The notes: generated by a model not told the origin, from the letters alone. Positions 32,625-44,153 are shown, counted from the first letter of the stretch. The stretch is 57,430 nt of DNA from an uncultured Pelagibacteraceae bacterium (GCA_902551445.1 CACDDB010000002.1:1-57430), one strand, 5' to 3'. Made by a program: numbers and translations.

Positions 32625-33788
32625 TTACTTCTTAAATACATCTGCTTTATCGGTTTTTTCCCATGAAAATGAGCCATCAGACCCTGGTTCTCTTCCAAAG
32701 TGACCATATGCAGCTGTTTTTTCATAAATTGGTTTATTTAAACCTAGCATTTCTCTTATTCCTCTTGGACTTAAGTCAAAATTATCATTAATTAATTTTT
32801 CTACATGTCTATTTTTTTCCTCATCATTATCAAATAAATCAACATAAATTGATAAAGGCTTTGATACTCCAATTGCATATGCTAGTTGAATTAAACATTT
32901 ATCTGTAATCTTCGATGCCACAACATTTTTTGCTAAATATCTTGATGCATAAGCTGCCGATCTATCAACTTTTGTAGGATCTTTTCCTGAAAAAGCACCT
33001 CCACCATGTGGAGCTGCTCCTCCATAAGTATCTACAATTATTTTTCTACCAGTCAATCCACTATCTCCATCAGGACCACCTATAACAAAATTTCCAGTAG
33101 GATTTATATAAATCTCCTTTTCATCAAGATTTCCTAATAAATTTTTTGGAATAGATCTCTCAATGTATGGCATACAAAGTTCTTTAACTTTTGCTAAGTC
33201 AATATCTTTGGAATGTTGTGTAGAGATCACCACTGATTTTACAGCATTAGGCACGCCCTCTTTATACTCAATTGTAATTTGACTTTTTGAATCTGGCTCT
33301 ATTCCTTTTAGCTTTCCAGATTTTCTATCTTCAGCCATCAATCTTAAAATTCTATGTGAGTAATGAATTGGAGCTGGCATTAAAACATCAGTTTCATTAC
33401 ATGCATATCCAAACATAATTCCCTGGTCTCCTGCACCTTCATCTTTATTTCCAGAAGAGTCTACACCCATAGCTATATCTGCTGACTGAGCGTGTAAATG
33501 AGTTTCAATCTTAGTTGTATCTTTCCAACTAAAACCATCTTGGTCATAACCAATATCCTTGATACATTCTCTAACTTTTTGAATTAAATCATCTTTTTTA
33601 ATTTCTGGTCCTCTGACCTCTCCAGCTAAAACTACTTTATTAGTTGTTGTTAAAGTCTCGCAGGCTACTCTTGACTGAGGTTCTGCTCCTAAATAACTAT
33701 CTACGACCATATCTGATATTCTATCGCAAACTTTATCTGGGTGACCTTCAGAAACTGACTCGCTTGTAAATAAAAAATTTTTTTTCAT
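32625..33788 (-). CDS. metK: S-adenosylmethionine synthetase
   Basis: [47 protein letters not shown]. Confidence 0.98.
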   Translation of the reverse strand: MKKNFLFTSESVSEGHPDKVCDRISDMVVDSYLGAEPQSRVACETLTTTNKVVLAGEVRGPEIKKDDLIQKVRECIKDIGYDQDGFSWKDTTKIETHLHAQSADIAMGVDSSGNKDEGAGDQGIMFGYACNETDVLMPAPIHYSHRILRLMAEDRKSGKLKGIEPDSKSQITIEYKEGVPNAVKSVVISTQHSKDIDLAKVKELCMPYIERSIPKNLLGNLDEKEIYINPTGNFVIGGPDGDSGLTGRKIIVDTYGGAAPHGGGAFSGKDPTKVDRSAAYASRYLAKNVVASKITDKCLIQLAYAIGVSKPLSIYVDLFDNDEEKNRHVEKLINDNFDLSPRGIREMLGLNKPIYEKTAAYGHFGREPGSDGSFSWEKTDKADVFKK

Positions 33789-35323
33789 TTTTGCTCCCTT
33801 CTATTTATAAAAAAAAACAAACTAATATAAAAAATTAAAAAGTAAAAGAATATCTTGTTCCCTTGAGCTGCAAAAAATGTTTTTTTAGTAATTTTAAACT
33901 CTTTAACTTCAATTACTCCCCTTTGAGTTGATTCTATCTTATAAATAATTTTACCATTTGGACTTATGTATGCAGAAATTCCATTGTTAGCAGATCTAAT
34001 TACATATTTTCCTTCTTCTATAGCTCTAAATTTAGAATGAGAAAAATGTTGATAAGGGCCAATTGAATTACCAAACCAACCATCTTCTGAAATATTAATA
34101 ATAAAATCAATATTTTGCTCAACATTTTTAAGCTTTCCCGAGTAAATAATTTCATAACAAATTAGTGGAATAAAGTTTTTATTATAAATATGAATTATTT
34201 CTCTTTTATTGCTTGAACTAAATGATTGATATCCTTGAGTGATTTTTTTTAATCCAAATTTAGATAAAAAATTTTCAAAAGGTAAAAACTCCCCAAAGGG
34301 AACTAATTTATTTTTATCATACTTTGCTAATAAATTTACATTGTGATCTATAACAATTAAAGAATTATAAATGTTAGATTTACCATCAATAATCTTGTTA
34401 CTTCTAATTCCCATAATGATTATATGATCTTTTGAATAATTTTCATAAAATATTTTCTTATATTTTTTTAGATCTTCAAAATATACATTTGTCAAAACTA
34501 CTTCTGGTAAAATAAAAATAGTTTTTTTATTTTTTTGAGGATTGCTTAAGTTAATCAGTTCTTTTATACTTTTTTCTGGATCTTCATATTTTAGAAACCT
34601 ACTTATGTCAATTTTGGGAGAAATTATTTTAATTGTAAAATCTAAATTTTTAATATTTTTTCTATCATCTTGAATTTGTAAAGTGCCAAAAAAGTGGTTG
34701 GCTAACAAACAAATAAATAAAAATAGTATTGTAAAAAATTTTATTTTTAAATTTTTTTTATAAAAAATAACTATCGGTAATAAAAAAATCGTAATAGATA
34801 ATAAATTAAAAGCGTATGTTCCAATAAAAGATATAATTTGTAATGTTGTTAAGTAATTCGTCCAGCTATATGCAATTAAATTCCAAGGAAATCCACCTAT
34901 TATAAAACTTCTTAAGTATTCAATAATAGAAAATGTTAGTGAAAAAATAATAATTGAGGAAAAATTTTCTTTTGGATTAAAAAAAGAGATAATTAATGTT
35001 GCTATACCATAAAATATTCCTAAAAATAATGGAATTAATATTATTGCTATTGGAATTAAAGGTTTGAAATTTTCATCAAATGTTAAAGAATTTGTAATCC
35101 AATAAAGATTTGAAATAAAATAACCAAATCCAAACATCCATCCTATTTTAAAAGATATCCATTTTAAATTTTCACAATTTTTTATAAAAAAAAATAATAA
35201 AGTAGGAAATGTTATAAAATTTATGAATAAATAATTATATGGAGGTAAACTAAAAGATGTAATTATACCTAAAAAAAAAGGAATTATAAATTTTAAATAA
35301 TTGTCTGTAAATTTTAATATCAA
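33785..35323 (-). CDS. lnt: Apolipoprotein N-acyltransferase
   Basis: [12 protein letters not shown], carbon-nitrogen hydrolase domain, [24 protein letters not shown]. Confidence 0.95.
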   Translation of the reverse strand: MILKFTDNYLKFIIPFFLGIITSFSLPPYNYLFINFITFPTLLFFFIKNCENLKWISFKIGWMFGFGYFISNLYWITNSLTFDENFKPLIPIAIILIPLFLGIFYGIATLIISFFNPKENFSSIIIFSLTFSIIEYLRSFIIGGFPWNLIAYSWTNYLTTLQIISFIGTYAFNLLSITIFLLPIVIFYKKNLKIKFFTILFLFICLLANHFFGTLQIQDDRKNIKNLDFTIKIISPKIDISRFLKYEDPEKSIKELINLSNPQKNKKTIFILPEVVLTNVYFEDLKKYKKIFYENYSKDHIIIMGIRSNKIIDGKSNIYNSLIVIDHNVNLLAKYDKNKLVPFGEFLPFENFLSKFGLKKITQGYQSFSSSNKREIIHIYNKNFIPLICYEIIYSGKLKNVEQNIDFIINISEDGWFGNSIGPYQHFSHSKFRAIEEGKYVIRSANNGISAYISPNGKIIYKIESTQRGVIEVKEFKITKKTFFAAQGNKIFFYFLIFYISLFFFINRREQK

Positions 35324-35766
35324 TTTTTTTTATGGAAATAATTTAAGATTAAATTTTCTTTTTTGCTCATTATTTTATAATCAAGTAATTTTTTGTGTCT
35401 GTAGCCAAGTAAATGTAAATAACCATGTATCCACATTTTATCAAATTCTAAAAAAAAATTTGAATTTTTGGATCTTTTATTAATAATTTCATAACTTATC
35501 GCTATATCTCCTATATATGAGTTATTTAGTATTTGATGGTTAATAGGAAAAGAAAGAACATCTGTCGACTTATTTTTTTTTCTAAATTTATTATTTAAAT
35601 TTTTCATTTTTTTATTATTTGTTAGTAAAATACTAAATATTTGTTTTTTTTTTTTAAAAAATTTTTTTCTTGAAAGTGTTTTTAGTCTTTTTTTAATAAA
35701 GGTATTAGGATCTTTTATTTTTTTTTTCCAAGTAATATTTTCTAAAATAACATTAGCTTTAATCAT
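35320..35766 (-). CDS. ybeY: Endoribonuclease YbeY
   Basis: NKKMKNLNNKFRKKNKSTDVLSFP, MWIHGYLHLLGYRH. Confidence 0.93.
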   Translation of the reverse strand: MIKANVILENITWKKKIKDPNTFIKKRLKTLSRKKFFKKKKQIFSILLTNNKKMKNLNNKFRKKNKSTDVLSFPINHQILNNSYIGDIAISYEIINKRSKNSNFFLEFDKMWIHGYLHLLGYRHKKLLDYKIMSKKENLILNYFHKKN

Positions 35767-36766
35767 TACTATGATCAGAGTAAGCTTTTACAATCTTTGC
35801 AACCAAAGGATGTCTGACCACATCTTTATGATCAAAATCAATTACAGAAATTTCATTTAAATGACCTAATATTTTTTTTGATTTTTTTAGACCAGATAAA
35901 TTTTTATTCGGTAGATCTATTTGCGATGGATCACCATTAATAACAATCTTTGAATTTTCTCCAATCCGAGTTAAGAACATTTTAATTTGAGTATCTGTAG
36001 CGTTTTGAGCTTCATCTAATATTGCAAAACAATTTTTTAAAGTTCTACCTCTCATAAATGCTAGTGGAGCTATTTCAATATCCCCTATTTCAATCTTTTT
36101 TTGAATTCTTTCAAAGTCTAAAAGGTCATACAATGAATCATATAATGGTCTTAGATAGGGATCTACTTTTTCTCTCATATCACCTGGCAAAAAACCAAGT
36201 CTTTCACCAGCCTCTACCGCTGGTCTAGAAAGTATTATTCTTTCAATTTTTTTTTCAAGAAGCAGAGTTAAGGCTACGGCTACGGCTAAAAAAGTTTTTC
36301 CGGTTCCAGCGGGTCCCGCAGAAATAATTATATCACTATTTTTTAAAGCTCTGACATATTCTTTTTGTTTTTCAGATCTGGGTATTACTGATGTTTTAGG
36401 TGTTTTAATAATATATTCTATTTTTTTATTGGAATTATTAATTTTCTCATCAATCATAAATTTATTTATGGATGAAATTATATCTTTTTTTTCAATACTT
36501 CCATTGTTAATAAATTGTTCAGCAAGAAATTTAATTGCATTTTTTACTAATTCATTCTTTTTTGTAGTGCTTTTAATTAATATTGAATTTCCTCTAGAAT
36601 AAATATTTGTTTCTGTAATTTTTTCAAGTTCTTTTAAATTAGAATTAAACTCTCCAACAACACCTACTAACAAATTGTTATTTTGAAAAATTACACTAAT
36701 AGTACCATTATCAGAATACACAAATTTTAAATCTGAAATTATACCTTTTGATTTAATGCTTCTCAA
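35759..36766 (-). CDS. phoH: PhoH-family ATPase
   Basis: SAGPAGTGKTFLAVAVAL, SRPAVEAGERLGFLPGD, ILDEAQNAT. Confidence 0.96.
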   Translation of the reverse strand: MRSIKSKGIISDLKFVYSDNGTISVIFQNNNLLVGVVGEFNSNLKELEKITETNIYSRGNSILIKSTTKKNELVKNAIKFLAEQFINNGSIEKKDIISSINKFMIDEKINNSNKKIEYIIKTPKTSVIPRSEKQKEYVRALKNSDIIISAGPAGTGKTFLAVAVALTLLLEKKIERIILSRPAVEAGERLGFLPGDMREKVDPYLRPLYDSLYDLLDFERIQKKIEIGDIEIAPLAFMRGRTLKNCFAILDEAQNATDTQIKMFLTRIGENSKIVINGDPSQIDLPNKNLSGLKKSKKILGHLNEISVIDFDHKDVVRHPLVAKIVKAYSDHSND

Positions 36767-36767
36767 T

Positions 36768-38102
36768 TTAAGCTGCCCTTACACTTTTGCTATTAATTGA
36801 TCCAAATAAACTATTTTGATTTGATCTTTCAATCTTTACACTTACTAATTTACCTAAATTTTTCTCATCTGCGTTGACTATAACTGAACTCATATATTTA
36901 TTTCTACCAAATAAATTTTTTTGGCCATTTATTTTGTTTTCAATCAGTACATCAATTGTTTTTCCTTCAAAAGATTGATTTTTTTTTCGTTGATGGTCAA
37001 ATAAATACTTCTGTATTTCTTTTAACCTTTCCTTAGAAATTTCCTCGTTTATCATCTCAAGATTTGCTGCTTTTGTACCTGGTCTCGGGCTAAAAATAAA
37101 TGAATAAGAATTTATAAAACTTATTTTTTTAATTAAATTTAATGTTTCTTCATAATCTTTTTGAGTTTCGCCAGGGTAAGATATAATAAAATCACTTGAA
37201 AATTCTATGTCCTTATTAATTTTTTTCAATTTTTCATAAACATTAATATATTCCTCAACAGTATGTTTTCTATTCATCGCCTTTAAAATCTTATTTGATC
37301 CACTTTGAATTGGTAGGTGAACAAAAGGCATTAATTTTTTGTTTGTTTTATAACAATCAATTAAATCATCAGTCATATCTTTGGGGTGGGATGTGGTATA
37401 TCGAATTCTTCTTAATTCAGAATACTTCTGTAATTCATTTAAAATATTTGAGATTCTATACTCTTTAAGTTCCGTTTTATATGAATAAGCATTAACATTC
37501 TGCCCTAATAAAATAATTTCTTTAACCCCACTTTTAATTAGACTTTCTGCTTCATTTAAAATTGCATCAAAGGGTCTTGAATACTCTGGCCCTCTAGTGA
37601 ATGGTACAACGCAAAAGTTACAAAATTTATCACACCCCTCTTGAATAGTTAAAAAAGCAGAAATTTTATTCGATTTATTTTCTATATTATCAAAAAATCT
37701 AAATTTCGATTCAACATCAAACTCAGTTTCTTCAATTTTTTTTTCCTTATTTATTTTTTGAATTGAATCATTAATTTTATGATAAGACTGAGGACCGACG
37801 ATTAAATCAATATAGGGTTCTCTTTTAAGCATTTCTTGATTTTCTGCTTGTGCTACACATCCTGCTACTATAAATATTGGCTTATCTTTATTTTTATATA
37901 TTTTTTTAACTCTCCCTATTTCGTGATACACTTTTTCTTTTGCTTTATCTCTTATATGGCAAGTATTTAATATATAACAATCTGCATTTTTTTGATCATT
38001 CGTTTTTTTAAATCCTATTTTTTTTACAGATTGAATAATACGATTTGAATCGTATTCATTCATTTGACATCCAAAAGTTTTGATAAAGATTTTTTTTTGC
38101 AT
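36768..38102 (-). CDS. miaB: tRNA-2-methylthio-N6-dimethylallyladenosine synthase
   Basis: KTFGCQMNEYDS, EGCDKFCNFCVVPFTRGPE. Confidence 0.97.
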   Translation of the reverse strand: MQKKIFIKTFGCQMNEYDSNRIIQSVKKIGFKKTNDQKNADCYILNTCHIRDKAKEKVYHEIGRVKKIYKNKDKPIFIVAGCVAQAENQEMLKREPYIDLIVGPQSYHKINDSIQKINKEKKIEETEFDVESKFRFFDNIENKSNKISAFLTIQEGCDKFCNFCVVPFTRGPEYSRPFDAILNEAESLIKSGVKEIILLGQNVNAYSYKTELKEYRISNILNELQKYSELRRIRYTTSHPKDMTDDLIDCYKTNKKLMPFVHLPIQSGSNKILKAMNRKHTVEEYINVYEKLKKINKDIEFSSDFIISYPGETQKDYEETLNLIKKISFINSYSFIFSPRPGTKAANLEMINEEISKERLKEIQKYLFDHQRKKNQSFEGKTIDVLIENKINGQKNLFGRNKYMSSVIVNADEKNLGKLVSVKIERSNQNSLFGSINSKSVRAA

Positions 38103-38105
38103 TAA

Positions 38106-38516
38106 TTAGGATTTTTTTTTAATACCATAAAGTTCTAATTTGTGATCTACTAAATCATATCCATATTTTTCAGCTACTTTTTTTTGTAATTCTTCTATTT
38201 CGTTATCAACAAATTCAATAATTTCTCCAGATTTTATATCGATCAAATGATCATGATGCTGCTCGCTTAATTCTTCATATCTTGCTTTACCACCTTTAAA
38301 ATCATGTTTAGTTAATATTCCAGATTCTTCAAATAATTTTACTGTCCTATAAACTGTTGCAATACTAATTTTGGAGTCAATTTGTGTAACTCTTTTGTAC
38401 AATTCATCTACATTAGGATGATCATCTGACTCGGTCATAACTTTAGCAATAACTCTTCTTTGCTCAGTTAACTTGACACCCTTTTTAATACATTTTTGCT
38501 CTATTGTTTCAGGCAT
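38106..38516 (-). CDS. fur: Fur-family metal-responsive regulator
   Basis: LTEQRRVIAKVM, SIATVYRTVKLFEE, EQHHDHLID. Confidence 0.93.
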   Translation of the reverse strand: MPETIEQKCIKKGVKLTEQRRVIAKVMTESDDHPNVDELYKRVTQIDSKISIATVYRTVKLFEESGILTKHDFKGGKARYEELSEQHHDHLIDIKSGEIIEFVDNEIEELQKKVAEKYGYDLVDHKLELYGIKKKS

Positions 38517-38526
38517 ATTTTATATT

Positions 38527-38904
38527 TTAACTCGAATAATGTGGTTTAATCAAATTTTTTATTAAAATCCCTTTATTATATAAATCAATGATTTTATCAT
38601 AGTTTTGATCCTTCGCATCATTTGAGCTAAATCCATACAAATTTATACTATTTGTGATAGATAGAGCCTTTGCTATCGATATTGAAGCTCTTATACCAGA
38701 AAACTTTCCAGGTCCTTGGTTAACAAATAAATTGTCTATTTCATTAATATTTATTTTATTTTCATCCAAAAAATTAAAAAGAAAAATAATCAATTTATCA
38801 AAATTTTCTCTACTGTTTGGATAATCACTAGTATATGATTTATTACCAGCTATGATTTTAAAAAAAACTTTATCAGTTGCTGAATCTATAATTAAATTTT
38901 TCAT
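38527..38904 (-). CDS. tsaB: TsaB-like protein, short (about 125 aa)
   Basis: MKNLIIDSATDKVFFKI, VNQGPGKFSGIRASISIAKAL; only the N-terminal ASKHA-like half is present. Confidence 0.8.
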   Translation of the reverse strand: MKNLIIDSATDKVFFKIIAGNKSYTSDYPNSRENFDKLIIFLFNFLDENKININEIDNLFVNQGPGKFSGIRASISIAKALSITNSINLYGFSSNDAKDQNYDKIIDLYNKGILIKNLIKPHYSS

Positions 38905-39916
38905 TATTATAATATTTAGCATAAATCCTAATGCTGAAGCAAATAATAACAAATTTTATTCTGATGATTTAGGGACACTTTCTTTAATGTATCATAGATT
39001 TAACGAAAATAAATACCCATCTACTAATATAAAAATGGATATTTTTAAAAAACAAATAAATATAATTAAAAAAAATAACTTAAAATTTTACGACTTAAAT
39101 GAATTTGATGCTCAATACAGTAATCCAAAAAAAGAAAAAAAGATACTAATTACAATTGATGATGCTTTTAGTTCATTTTATGAAAATGCATGGCCATTTT
39201 TAAAAGAAAATAAAATTCCATTTATATTATTTGTTTCAACAGAACCAGTAGGTAAAAAAGGTTATATGACATGGGAACAGATAAAAGAAATTGAAAAAGA
39301 AAAATTTGTTTATATAGGCAACCATTCACACTCACACGAGTATTTAATTAATTATGATTTTTCATATTTTAAAGAGGACATAGACAAATCAATTGAAATT
39401 TTTGAAAATAAATTAGGTTATAATCCAAAATTTTTTTCTTATCCTTTTGGAGAATATAACTTGAAACAAAAAAAATATATAACTGAAAAATTTAAATTTG
39501 CATTTGGACAACATTCTGGGGTTATAGATATTAATAAAGACAAATATGAGTTACCAAGGTTTCCAATAAATGAAAAATATGGGGATTTAAAAAGATTTGA
39601 TTTTTTAATTAAGCTTCTACCTTTGCAATATAAGAACATTATACCTGAAGACAAACTTATAATGAATAATAATCCACCAAATATGGTAGTTAATTTTTTT
39701 TCGAACCAAAAAAATTTAGATAAAATAAATTGTTTTTCCAATGAAGGAAAGAATTGGGAAAATTCAAAGATTGAACTAAAAGATAATAAATTAATAATAA
39801 ATTTTAGAGATAAGTTCTTGTTTAGAAGAGGAAGAATAAATTGTTCTTTAAATGATGACGAAGGTTGGCGCTGGTTTGGTATACAGTTTACTGTTAAAGA
39901 TATTAAAGATAATTAA
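38852..39916 (+). CDS. Polysaccharide deacetylase family protein
   Basis: LMYHRF, ILITIDDAFSSFYENAWPFL, IGNHSHSHEYL; start uncertain. Confidence 0.88.
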   Translation: MILKKTLSVAESIIKFFIIIIFSINPNAEANNNKFYSDDLGTLSLMYHRFNENKYPSTNIKMDIFKKQINIIKKNNLKFYDLNEFDAQYSNPKKEKKILITIDDAFSSFYENAWPFLKENKIPFILFVSTEPVGKKGYMTWEQIKEIEKEKFVYIGNHSHSHEYLINYDFSYFKEDIDKSIEIFENKLGYNPKFFSYPFGEYNLKQKKYITEKFKFAFGQHSGVIDINKDKYELPRFPINEKYGDLKRFDFLIKLLPLQYKNIIPEDKLIMNNNPPNMVVNFFSNQKNLDKINCFSNEGKNWENSKIELKDNKLIINFRDKFLFRRGRINCSLNDDEGWRWFGIQFTVKDIKDN

Positions 39917-41025
39917 ATTAAGTTTTTTACTCTTTCGCTGTTTGGAAGTAAATTTGCATCATCAAAATCCGTTAATGTATTTTGTTCTATAATTTTCTTT
40001 ATTATATCAGTATATTTTTTTCCGGTTGCTGCGTATTTATCTAAATATTTTACTAATATTAAACTATTTAATTTCTCACCTCTGTCTCTTTGTTCTGCTC
40101 TAACTCTTCTAAATTCTCTATAGCTAGAATGAGTATTTAAGTTTCTTTGATATGCCCTGACCGAAGCTTTTAAAATTTTAAATTTCATTACTTTATGAGA
40201 TGAATCGCTTGATGCTCCAGATGGTTTAATTCCATCATCCGACCACGTCCATTGTCCAAATAATGCATTTCCTTCAATAGCAAACCTAGATGTTCCCCAG
40301 CCTGTTTCTTTTGCAGCTTGAGCTATAGCCAATGAAACAGGAATTTCATCCATTCTAATTTTTAAAGTTGATAAATCTTTTTTTTCAACTCCATATTGTT
40401 TAAATTTATTATTTAACCATTTAATTTCTCTTTTTGAATTATTATTTTTATTTAAAATTACAAATAATTTTTTTCTATCAAGTTTTATCAAATTATTTTC
40501 TTCTAAAATCAAAGGTAAAACAATTTGAATGAATAATTCTTTCTTTTTTTTTGTATTTTGTATATTTTTTATTTCTTCTGGAAGTAAATTTAAAACTACC
40601 GGTTTAACTGTTTTATTTTTTCTTACATCTTTTAAACTATAATCTGTATCTTCAAATAATTGCTCAACTGTGGTGGCATTTAATCTAACAACATCTGAAG
40701 GTGTATTCTCAAAATTAAAAACATCATCAAATAAATTTTTTAATATTAGACCATCTCCTTCTGAGCTTTTTTTATTTATATCTTGCCCGAGCATAGTTTT
40801 TTCAAAATCAATTTTTGATGTATTGTCAATTAGCTTTGAATCTGAAATTAATTTTGATGTATATCTACCGATAAATGGTAAAGATGAAAATAATCCAATT
40901 AAAAGTAAAGCTGAAAAAAATGTTAAATATAAACTGCGTAAATCATTATTGATTGGCTTTTTTTTAATCTTAAAAATTTTATTCGCATATTTAAAAACAT
41001 TTTTTTTTATTTCATCAAAAATCAT
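39913..41025 (-). CDS. Bax-like glucosaminidase-domain protein
   Basis: SLAIAQAAKETGWGTSRFAIEGNALFGQWTW; one TM segment near N-terminus. Confidence 0.88.
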   Translation of the reverse strand: MIFDEIKKNVFKYANKIFKIKKKPINNDLRSLYLTFFSALLLIGLFSSLPFIGRYTSKLISDSKLIDNTSKIDFEKTMLGQDINKKSSEGDGLILKNLFDDVFNFENTPSDVVRLNATTVEQLFEDTDYSLKDVRKNKTVKPVVLNLLPEEIKNIQNTKKKKELFIQIVLPLILEENNLIKLDRKKLFVILNKNNNSKREIKWLNNKFKQYGVEKKDLSTLKIRMDEIPVSLAIAQAAKETGWGTSRFAIEGNALFGQWTWSDDGIKPSGASSDSSHKVMKFKILKASVRAYQRNLNTHSSYREFRRVRAEQRDRGEKLNSLILVKYLDKYAATGKKYTDIIKKIIEQNTLTDFDDANLLPNSERVKNLI

Positions 41026-41049
41026 AATACAAACCTATTACCATATTTT

Positions 41050-41592
41050 TTATATAGCTATAACTTGTTTAACCTCTGGCACATAATGGCGAAGTAAATT
41101 TTCAACACCTTGCTTTAAAGTTGCCGTTGAACTTGGACAACCTGAACAACTCCCTTGAAGTTGCACTTTAACCACACCAGATTTAAACTCTTTAAATTTT
41201 ATATCACCACCATCTTTTGCTACCGCTGGTCTAATTTTCGTTTCTAATAAACTAATTATTTTTTTTTCTATTTCTGTTAAATTATTATTTACCTTTAAAT
41301 CCTTTTCTTCTTCTAATACTGAATTATTACCACTTGAATAATAATCATTAATAAAAGATATAATAATATGTTTAAGATCTTCCCAGTTAATCTTGTCTTT
41401 TTTACTTACTGACAAAAAATTTTCTCCAAGAAAAATTCCTGTCACTCCATTTATTGATAGTATATTTCTAAGTAATTCATTATTTGTTTCATCTTTGCTT
41501 TTTACTTCTAAAGGTCCTATTTTTGAAACTTCTTTCTCTGGTAAAAACTTTAGTGAATTTGGATTTGGTGTAACTTCTGTTTGAATAAACAT
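41050..41592 (-). CDS. Nfu-type Fe-S scaffold (NifU domain)
   Basis: QTEVTPNPNSLKFLPE; RPAVAKDGGDIKF...QGSCSGCPSSTATLKQGVENLL. Confidence 0.95.
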   Translation of the reverse strand: MFIQTEVTPNPNSLKFLPEKEVSKIGPLEVKSKDETNNELLRNILSINGVTGIFLGENFLSVSKKDKINWEDLKHIIISFINDYYSSGNNSVLEEEKDLKVNNNLTEIEKKIISLLETKIRPAVAKDGGDIKFKEFKSGVVKVQLQGSCSGCPSSTATLKQGVENLLRHYVPEVKQVIAI

Positions 41593-41618
41593 ATTTAATA
41601 TATTTAAAATAAAATCAA

Positions 41619-42620
41619 TTAAAAACCAATAATTTTTTTTATTTGTATAATTTTTTGTGATGCTTGCTTATTAGCTTTATCTGCGCCTTCTTTTAAAATT
41701 TTATCTATATAGTCCTTGTTTTGTAACAATTTTATTATTTCTTGGGAAATTGGAGAAATTTTTTCGGCAACTAAATCTGCAAGTACAGCTTTGAAGCTTG
41801 AAAAATTTTTTCCAGAAAATTCATTAATTGATTTTTCTAGATTTTGGTTATTTAAGCTTGAATATATTCCAAGCAAATTTTCTACCTCGGGTCTTTTTTC
41901 AAGTTTACTTATTTCGTCTGGCATTGGGCTTGCATCAGTTTTTGCTTTTTTTATTTTATTTAATATTTGATCTTTAGTGTCAGTTAAATTTATTCTACTT
42001 TGATCTGAAGGATCTGATTTGCTCATTTTTTTTGTTCCATCTTTAAGACTCATTATCCTTGAAAAATTTTTTTGAATTAAAGGTTCTGGAACTTGAAGAA
42101 AATTGGGTGCTTTAAAGTCTGTATTAAATTTTTGTGCAATATCTCTTGAAAGTTCTAAATGTTGCTTTTGATCTTCGCCTACAGGCACGTGCGTTGCATC
42201 GTATAATAGTATATCTGCTGACATTAATATTGGATATATGTATAGGCCAATACTAGCTTTCTCTTTATCTTTTCCAGCTTTTTCTTTGAATTGAGTCATT
42301 CTATTAAGCCATCCCATTCTAGCAACACATCCTAATATCCAAGATCCTTCTGCATGAGCAGGAACTAATGACTGGTTAAATATAATACTTTTTTTTGGAT
42401 CAATTCCACTTGCCAAAAAAGCTGCTGTAGTTTCTCTAATATTTTCCTTAAGAATTTTTGGATCTTGTCTAAGCGTAATTGCATGCAAATCTACTACACA
42501 ATATACACATTGGTTACCCTTTTCATTTTGAAGTTCTACAAAATTTTTAATCGCACCAATATAATTTCCTAAATGTAAATTACCGCTTGGTTGAACACCA
42601 GAAAATATTTTTTTAGCCAT
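41619..42620 (-). CDS. trpS: Tryptophanyl-tRNA synthetase
   Basis: [22 protein letters not shown] motif. Confidence 0.97.
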   Translation of the reverse strand: MAKKIFSGVQPSGNLHLGNYIGAIKNFVELQNEKGNQCVYCVVDLHAITLRQDPKILKENIRETTAAFLASGIDPKKSIIFNQSLVPAHAEGSWILGCVARMGWLNRMTQFKEKAGKDKEKASIGLYIYPILMSADILLYDATHVPVGEDQKQHLELSRDIAQKFNTDFKAPNFLQVPEPLIQKNFSRIMSLKDGTKKMSKSDPSDQSRINLTDTKDQILNKIKKAKTDASPMPDEISKLEKRPEVENLLGIYSSLNNQNLEKSINEFSGKNFSSFKAVLADLVAEKISPISQEIIKLLQNKDYIDKILKEGADKANKQASQKIIQIKKIIGF

Positions 42621-42623
42621 TTA

Positions 42624-44153
42624 TTAATACCTTAAATTAATATCCGAAAATTTAAAAGCTTTAGTAAGCATTGAAATTATAATATAAATTACAAACGTAA
42701 TAATCACCAACAATATAATATAAATAAGCTTATATTCGCTATAATAATTTAACTCCTGTTTAAATAATTCAACTAAATTGTAGAAAGCGTACAAAGTTAA
42801 AATGGTTGTTAAAAAAATTTTAAATAAATTTTTAAAAAAAAAAGAGCTAAAATTAAAATATTTTTTATTTATTAAATAAGAAAATAATAACAAAGCATTT
42901 ATCCATGAAGAAAAGGTGGTTGCAATCGGAATAATTATAAAACCTATTTTAGGAAAAAAATAAATACTTACTAATATATTTAATATTACAGAAAAAAGTG
43001 AAAAGTGAAAAGGTGTTTTGGTATTATGTCTTGCAAATAAAAAGCTAGAAAAAACTTTTATTATTGAAAAAGCAGGAAGTCCTAATGCAAAATAAAATAA
43101 TGCTAATGAAGAATTTTTTACGCTTTCTGTGTCAAATGATCCATATCCAAATAATGCCGATGTTATTTGTTGTGAAGCAATCAAAAGTGCACCAGCAGCA
43201 GGAAGGCTTAAAAATAAGCTTAGCTCCAAAGACTTATTTTGGATAAATTCAATTTTATTTTTGTTATTAGTTTTAATTTGTTTAGTTAAATTTGGTAGTA
43301 TTACTACACCAATTGCTATTCCAGCTATAGCTAAATTAATTTGGTAAATTCTATCAGCATAATAAAGATATGAAACTGCACTTGCTTGAAATGATGCAAT
43401 AATTGTACCAACTAAAATATTTATTTGAGTAACTCCAGAAGAAAAAATGCTGGGTAATAATTTTTTGAAAAAGAGTTTGGTTTTATTGTCTATTTTAAAA
43501 CTTAAAAAAAATTTTGGATAATAGTATTTTTTTACAAAGTAAAATAAAAAAATTAATTGTACTATACCTGCTAATGTTACTGCATAAGAAAGATAAAAAA
43601 CAATTTGGTCATTAAGATATTTTCCATAAAGAAGTACTATTATTAATAAAATATTTAATATGATTGGTGCAGCTGATGCTGCTGCAAATCTATTATGTGA
43701 ATTTAATATAGCTGAAAAAAAAGAAGATAAACTTACAAAAAATAAGAATGGGAATGTTATTCTTGTTAGAAGAATTGTTAGTTCTAATTTGTCATTGTTT
43801 TCATTAAAGCCTGGAGCTATGATAAAAATAAATCCAGGCATAAATATTTCAATAATTAAAACTACAGCTAAAAGACTTAGTAAAAGTAAGTTAAAAATTT
43901 TATTTGCAAAATTTTGGGAATTTTTTTTTCCAATTGCTAATTCAGAAGTATAGCTTGGGACGAATGCGGCATTAAAAGTACCTTCAGAAAATAATCTTCT
44001 AAATGTATTTGGTATTCTAAAAGCTACAAAAAAAGCATCCGCTACCGGGCCAGATCCCAGATATATTGCTAATAATAAATCTCTTACATACCCAAAAATT
44101 CTACTGATTAAAGTAAAAAAACTAAATGTGGTAGTTGACTTAATTAAGTTCAT
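42624..44153 (-). CDS. murJ: Lipid II flippase MurJ
   Basis: FSFFTLISRIFGYVRDLL, DAFFVAFRIPNTFRRLFSEGTFNAAFVP. Confidence 0.97.
   Translation of the reverse strand: MNLIKSTTTFSFFTLISRIFGYVRDLLLAIYLGSGPVADAFFVAFRIPNTFRRLFSEGTFNAAFVPSYTSELAIGKKNSQNFANKIFNLLLLSLLAVVLIIEIFMPGFIFIIAPGFNENNDKLELTILLTRITFPFLFFVSLSSFFSAILNSHNRFAAASAAPIILNILLIIVLLYGKYLNDQIVFYLSYAVTLAGIVQLIFLFYFVKKYYYPKFFLSFKIDNKTKLFFKKLLPSIFSSGVTQINILVGTIIASFQASAVSYLYYADRIYQINLAIAGIAIGVVILPNLTKQIKTNNKNKIEFIQNKSLELSLFLSLPAAGALLIASQQITSALFGYGSFDTESVKNSSLALFYFALGLPAFSIIKVFSSFLFARHNTKTPFHFSLFSVILNILVSIYFFPKIGFIIIPIATTFSSWINALLLFSYLINKKYFNFSSFFFKNLFKIFLTTILTLYAFYNLVELFKQELNYYSEYKLIYIILLVIITFVIYIIISMLTKAFKFSDINLRY

Noticed and set aside
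33700-33800. SAM riboswitch upstream of metK
   Set aside because: lnt and metK overlap by 4 bp, leaving no leader; no riboswitch-like structure seen
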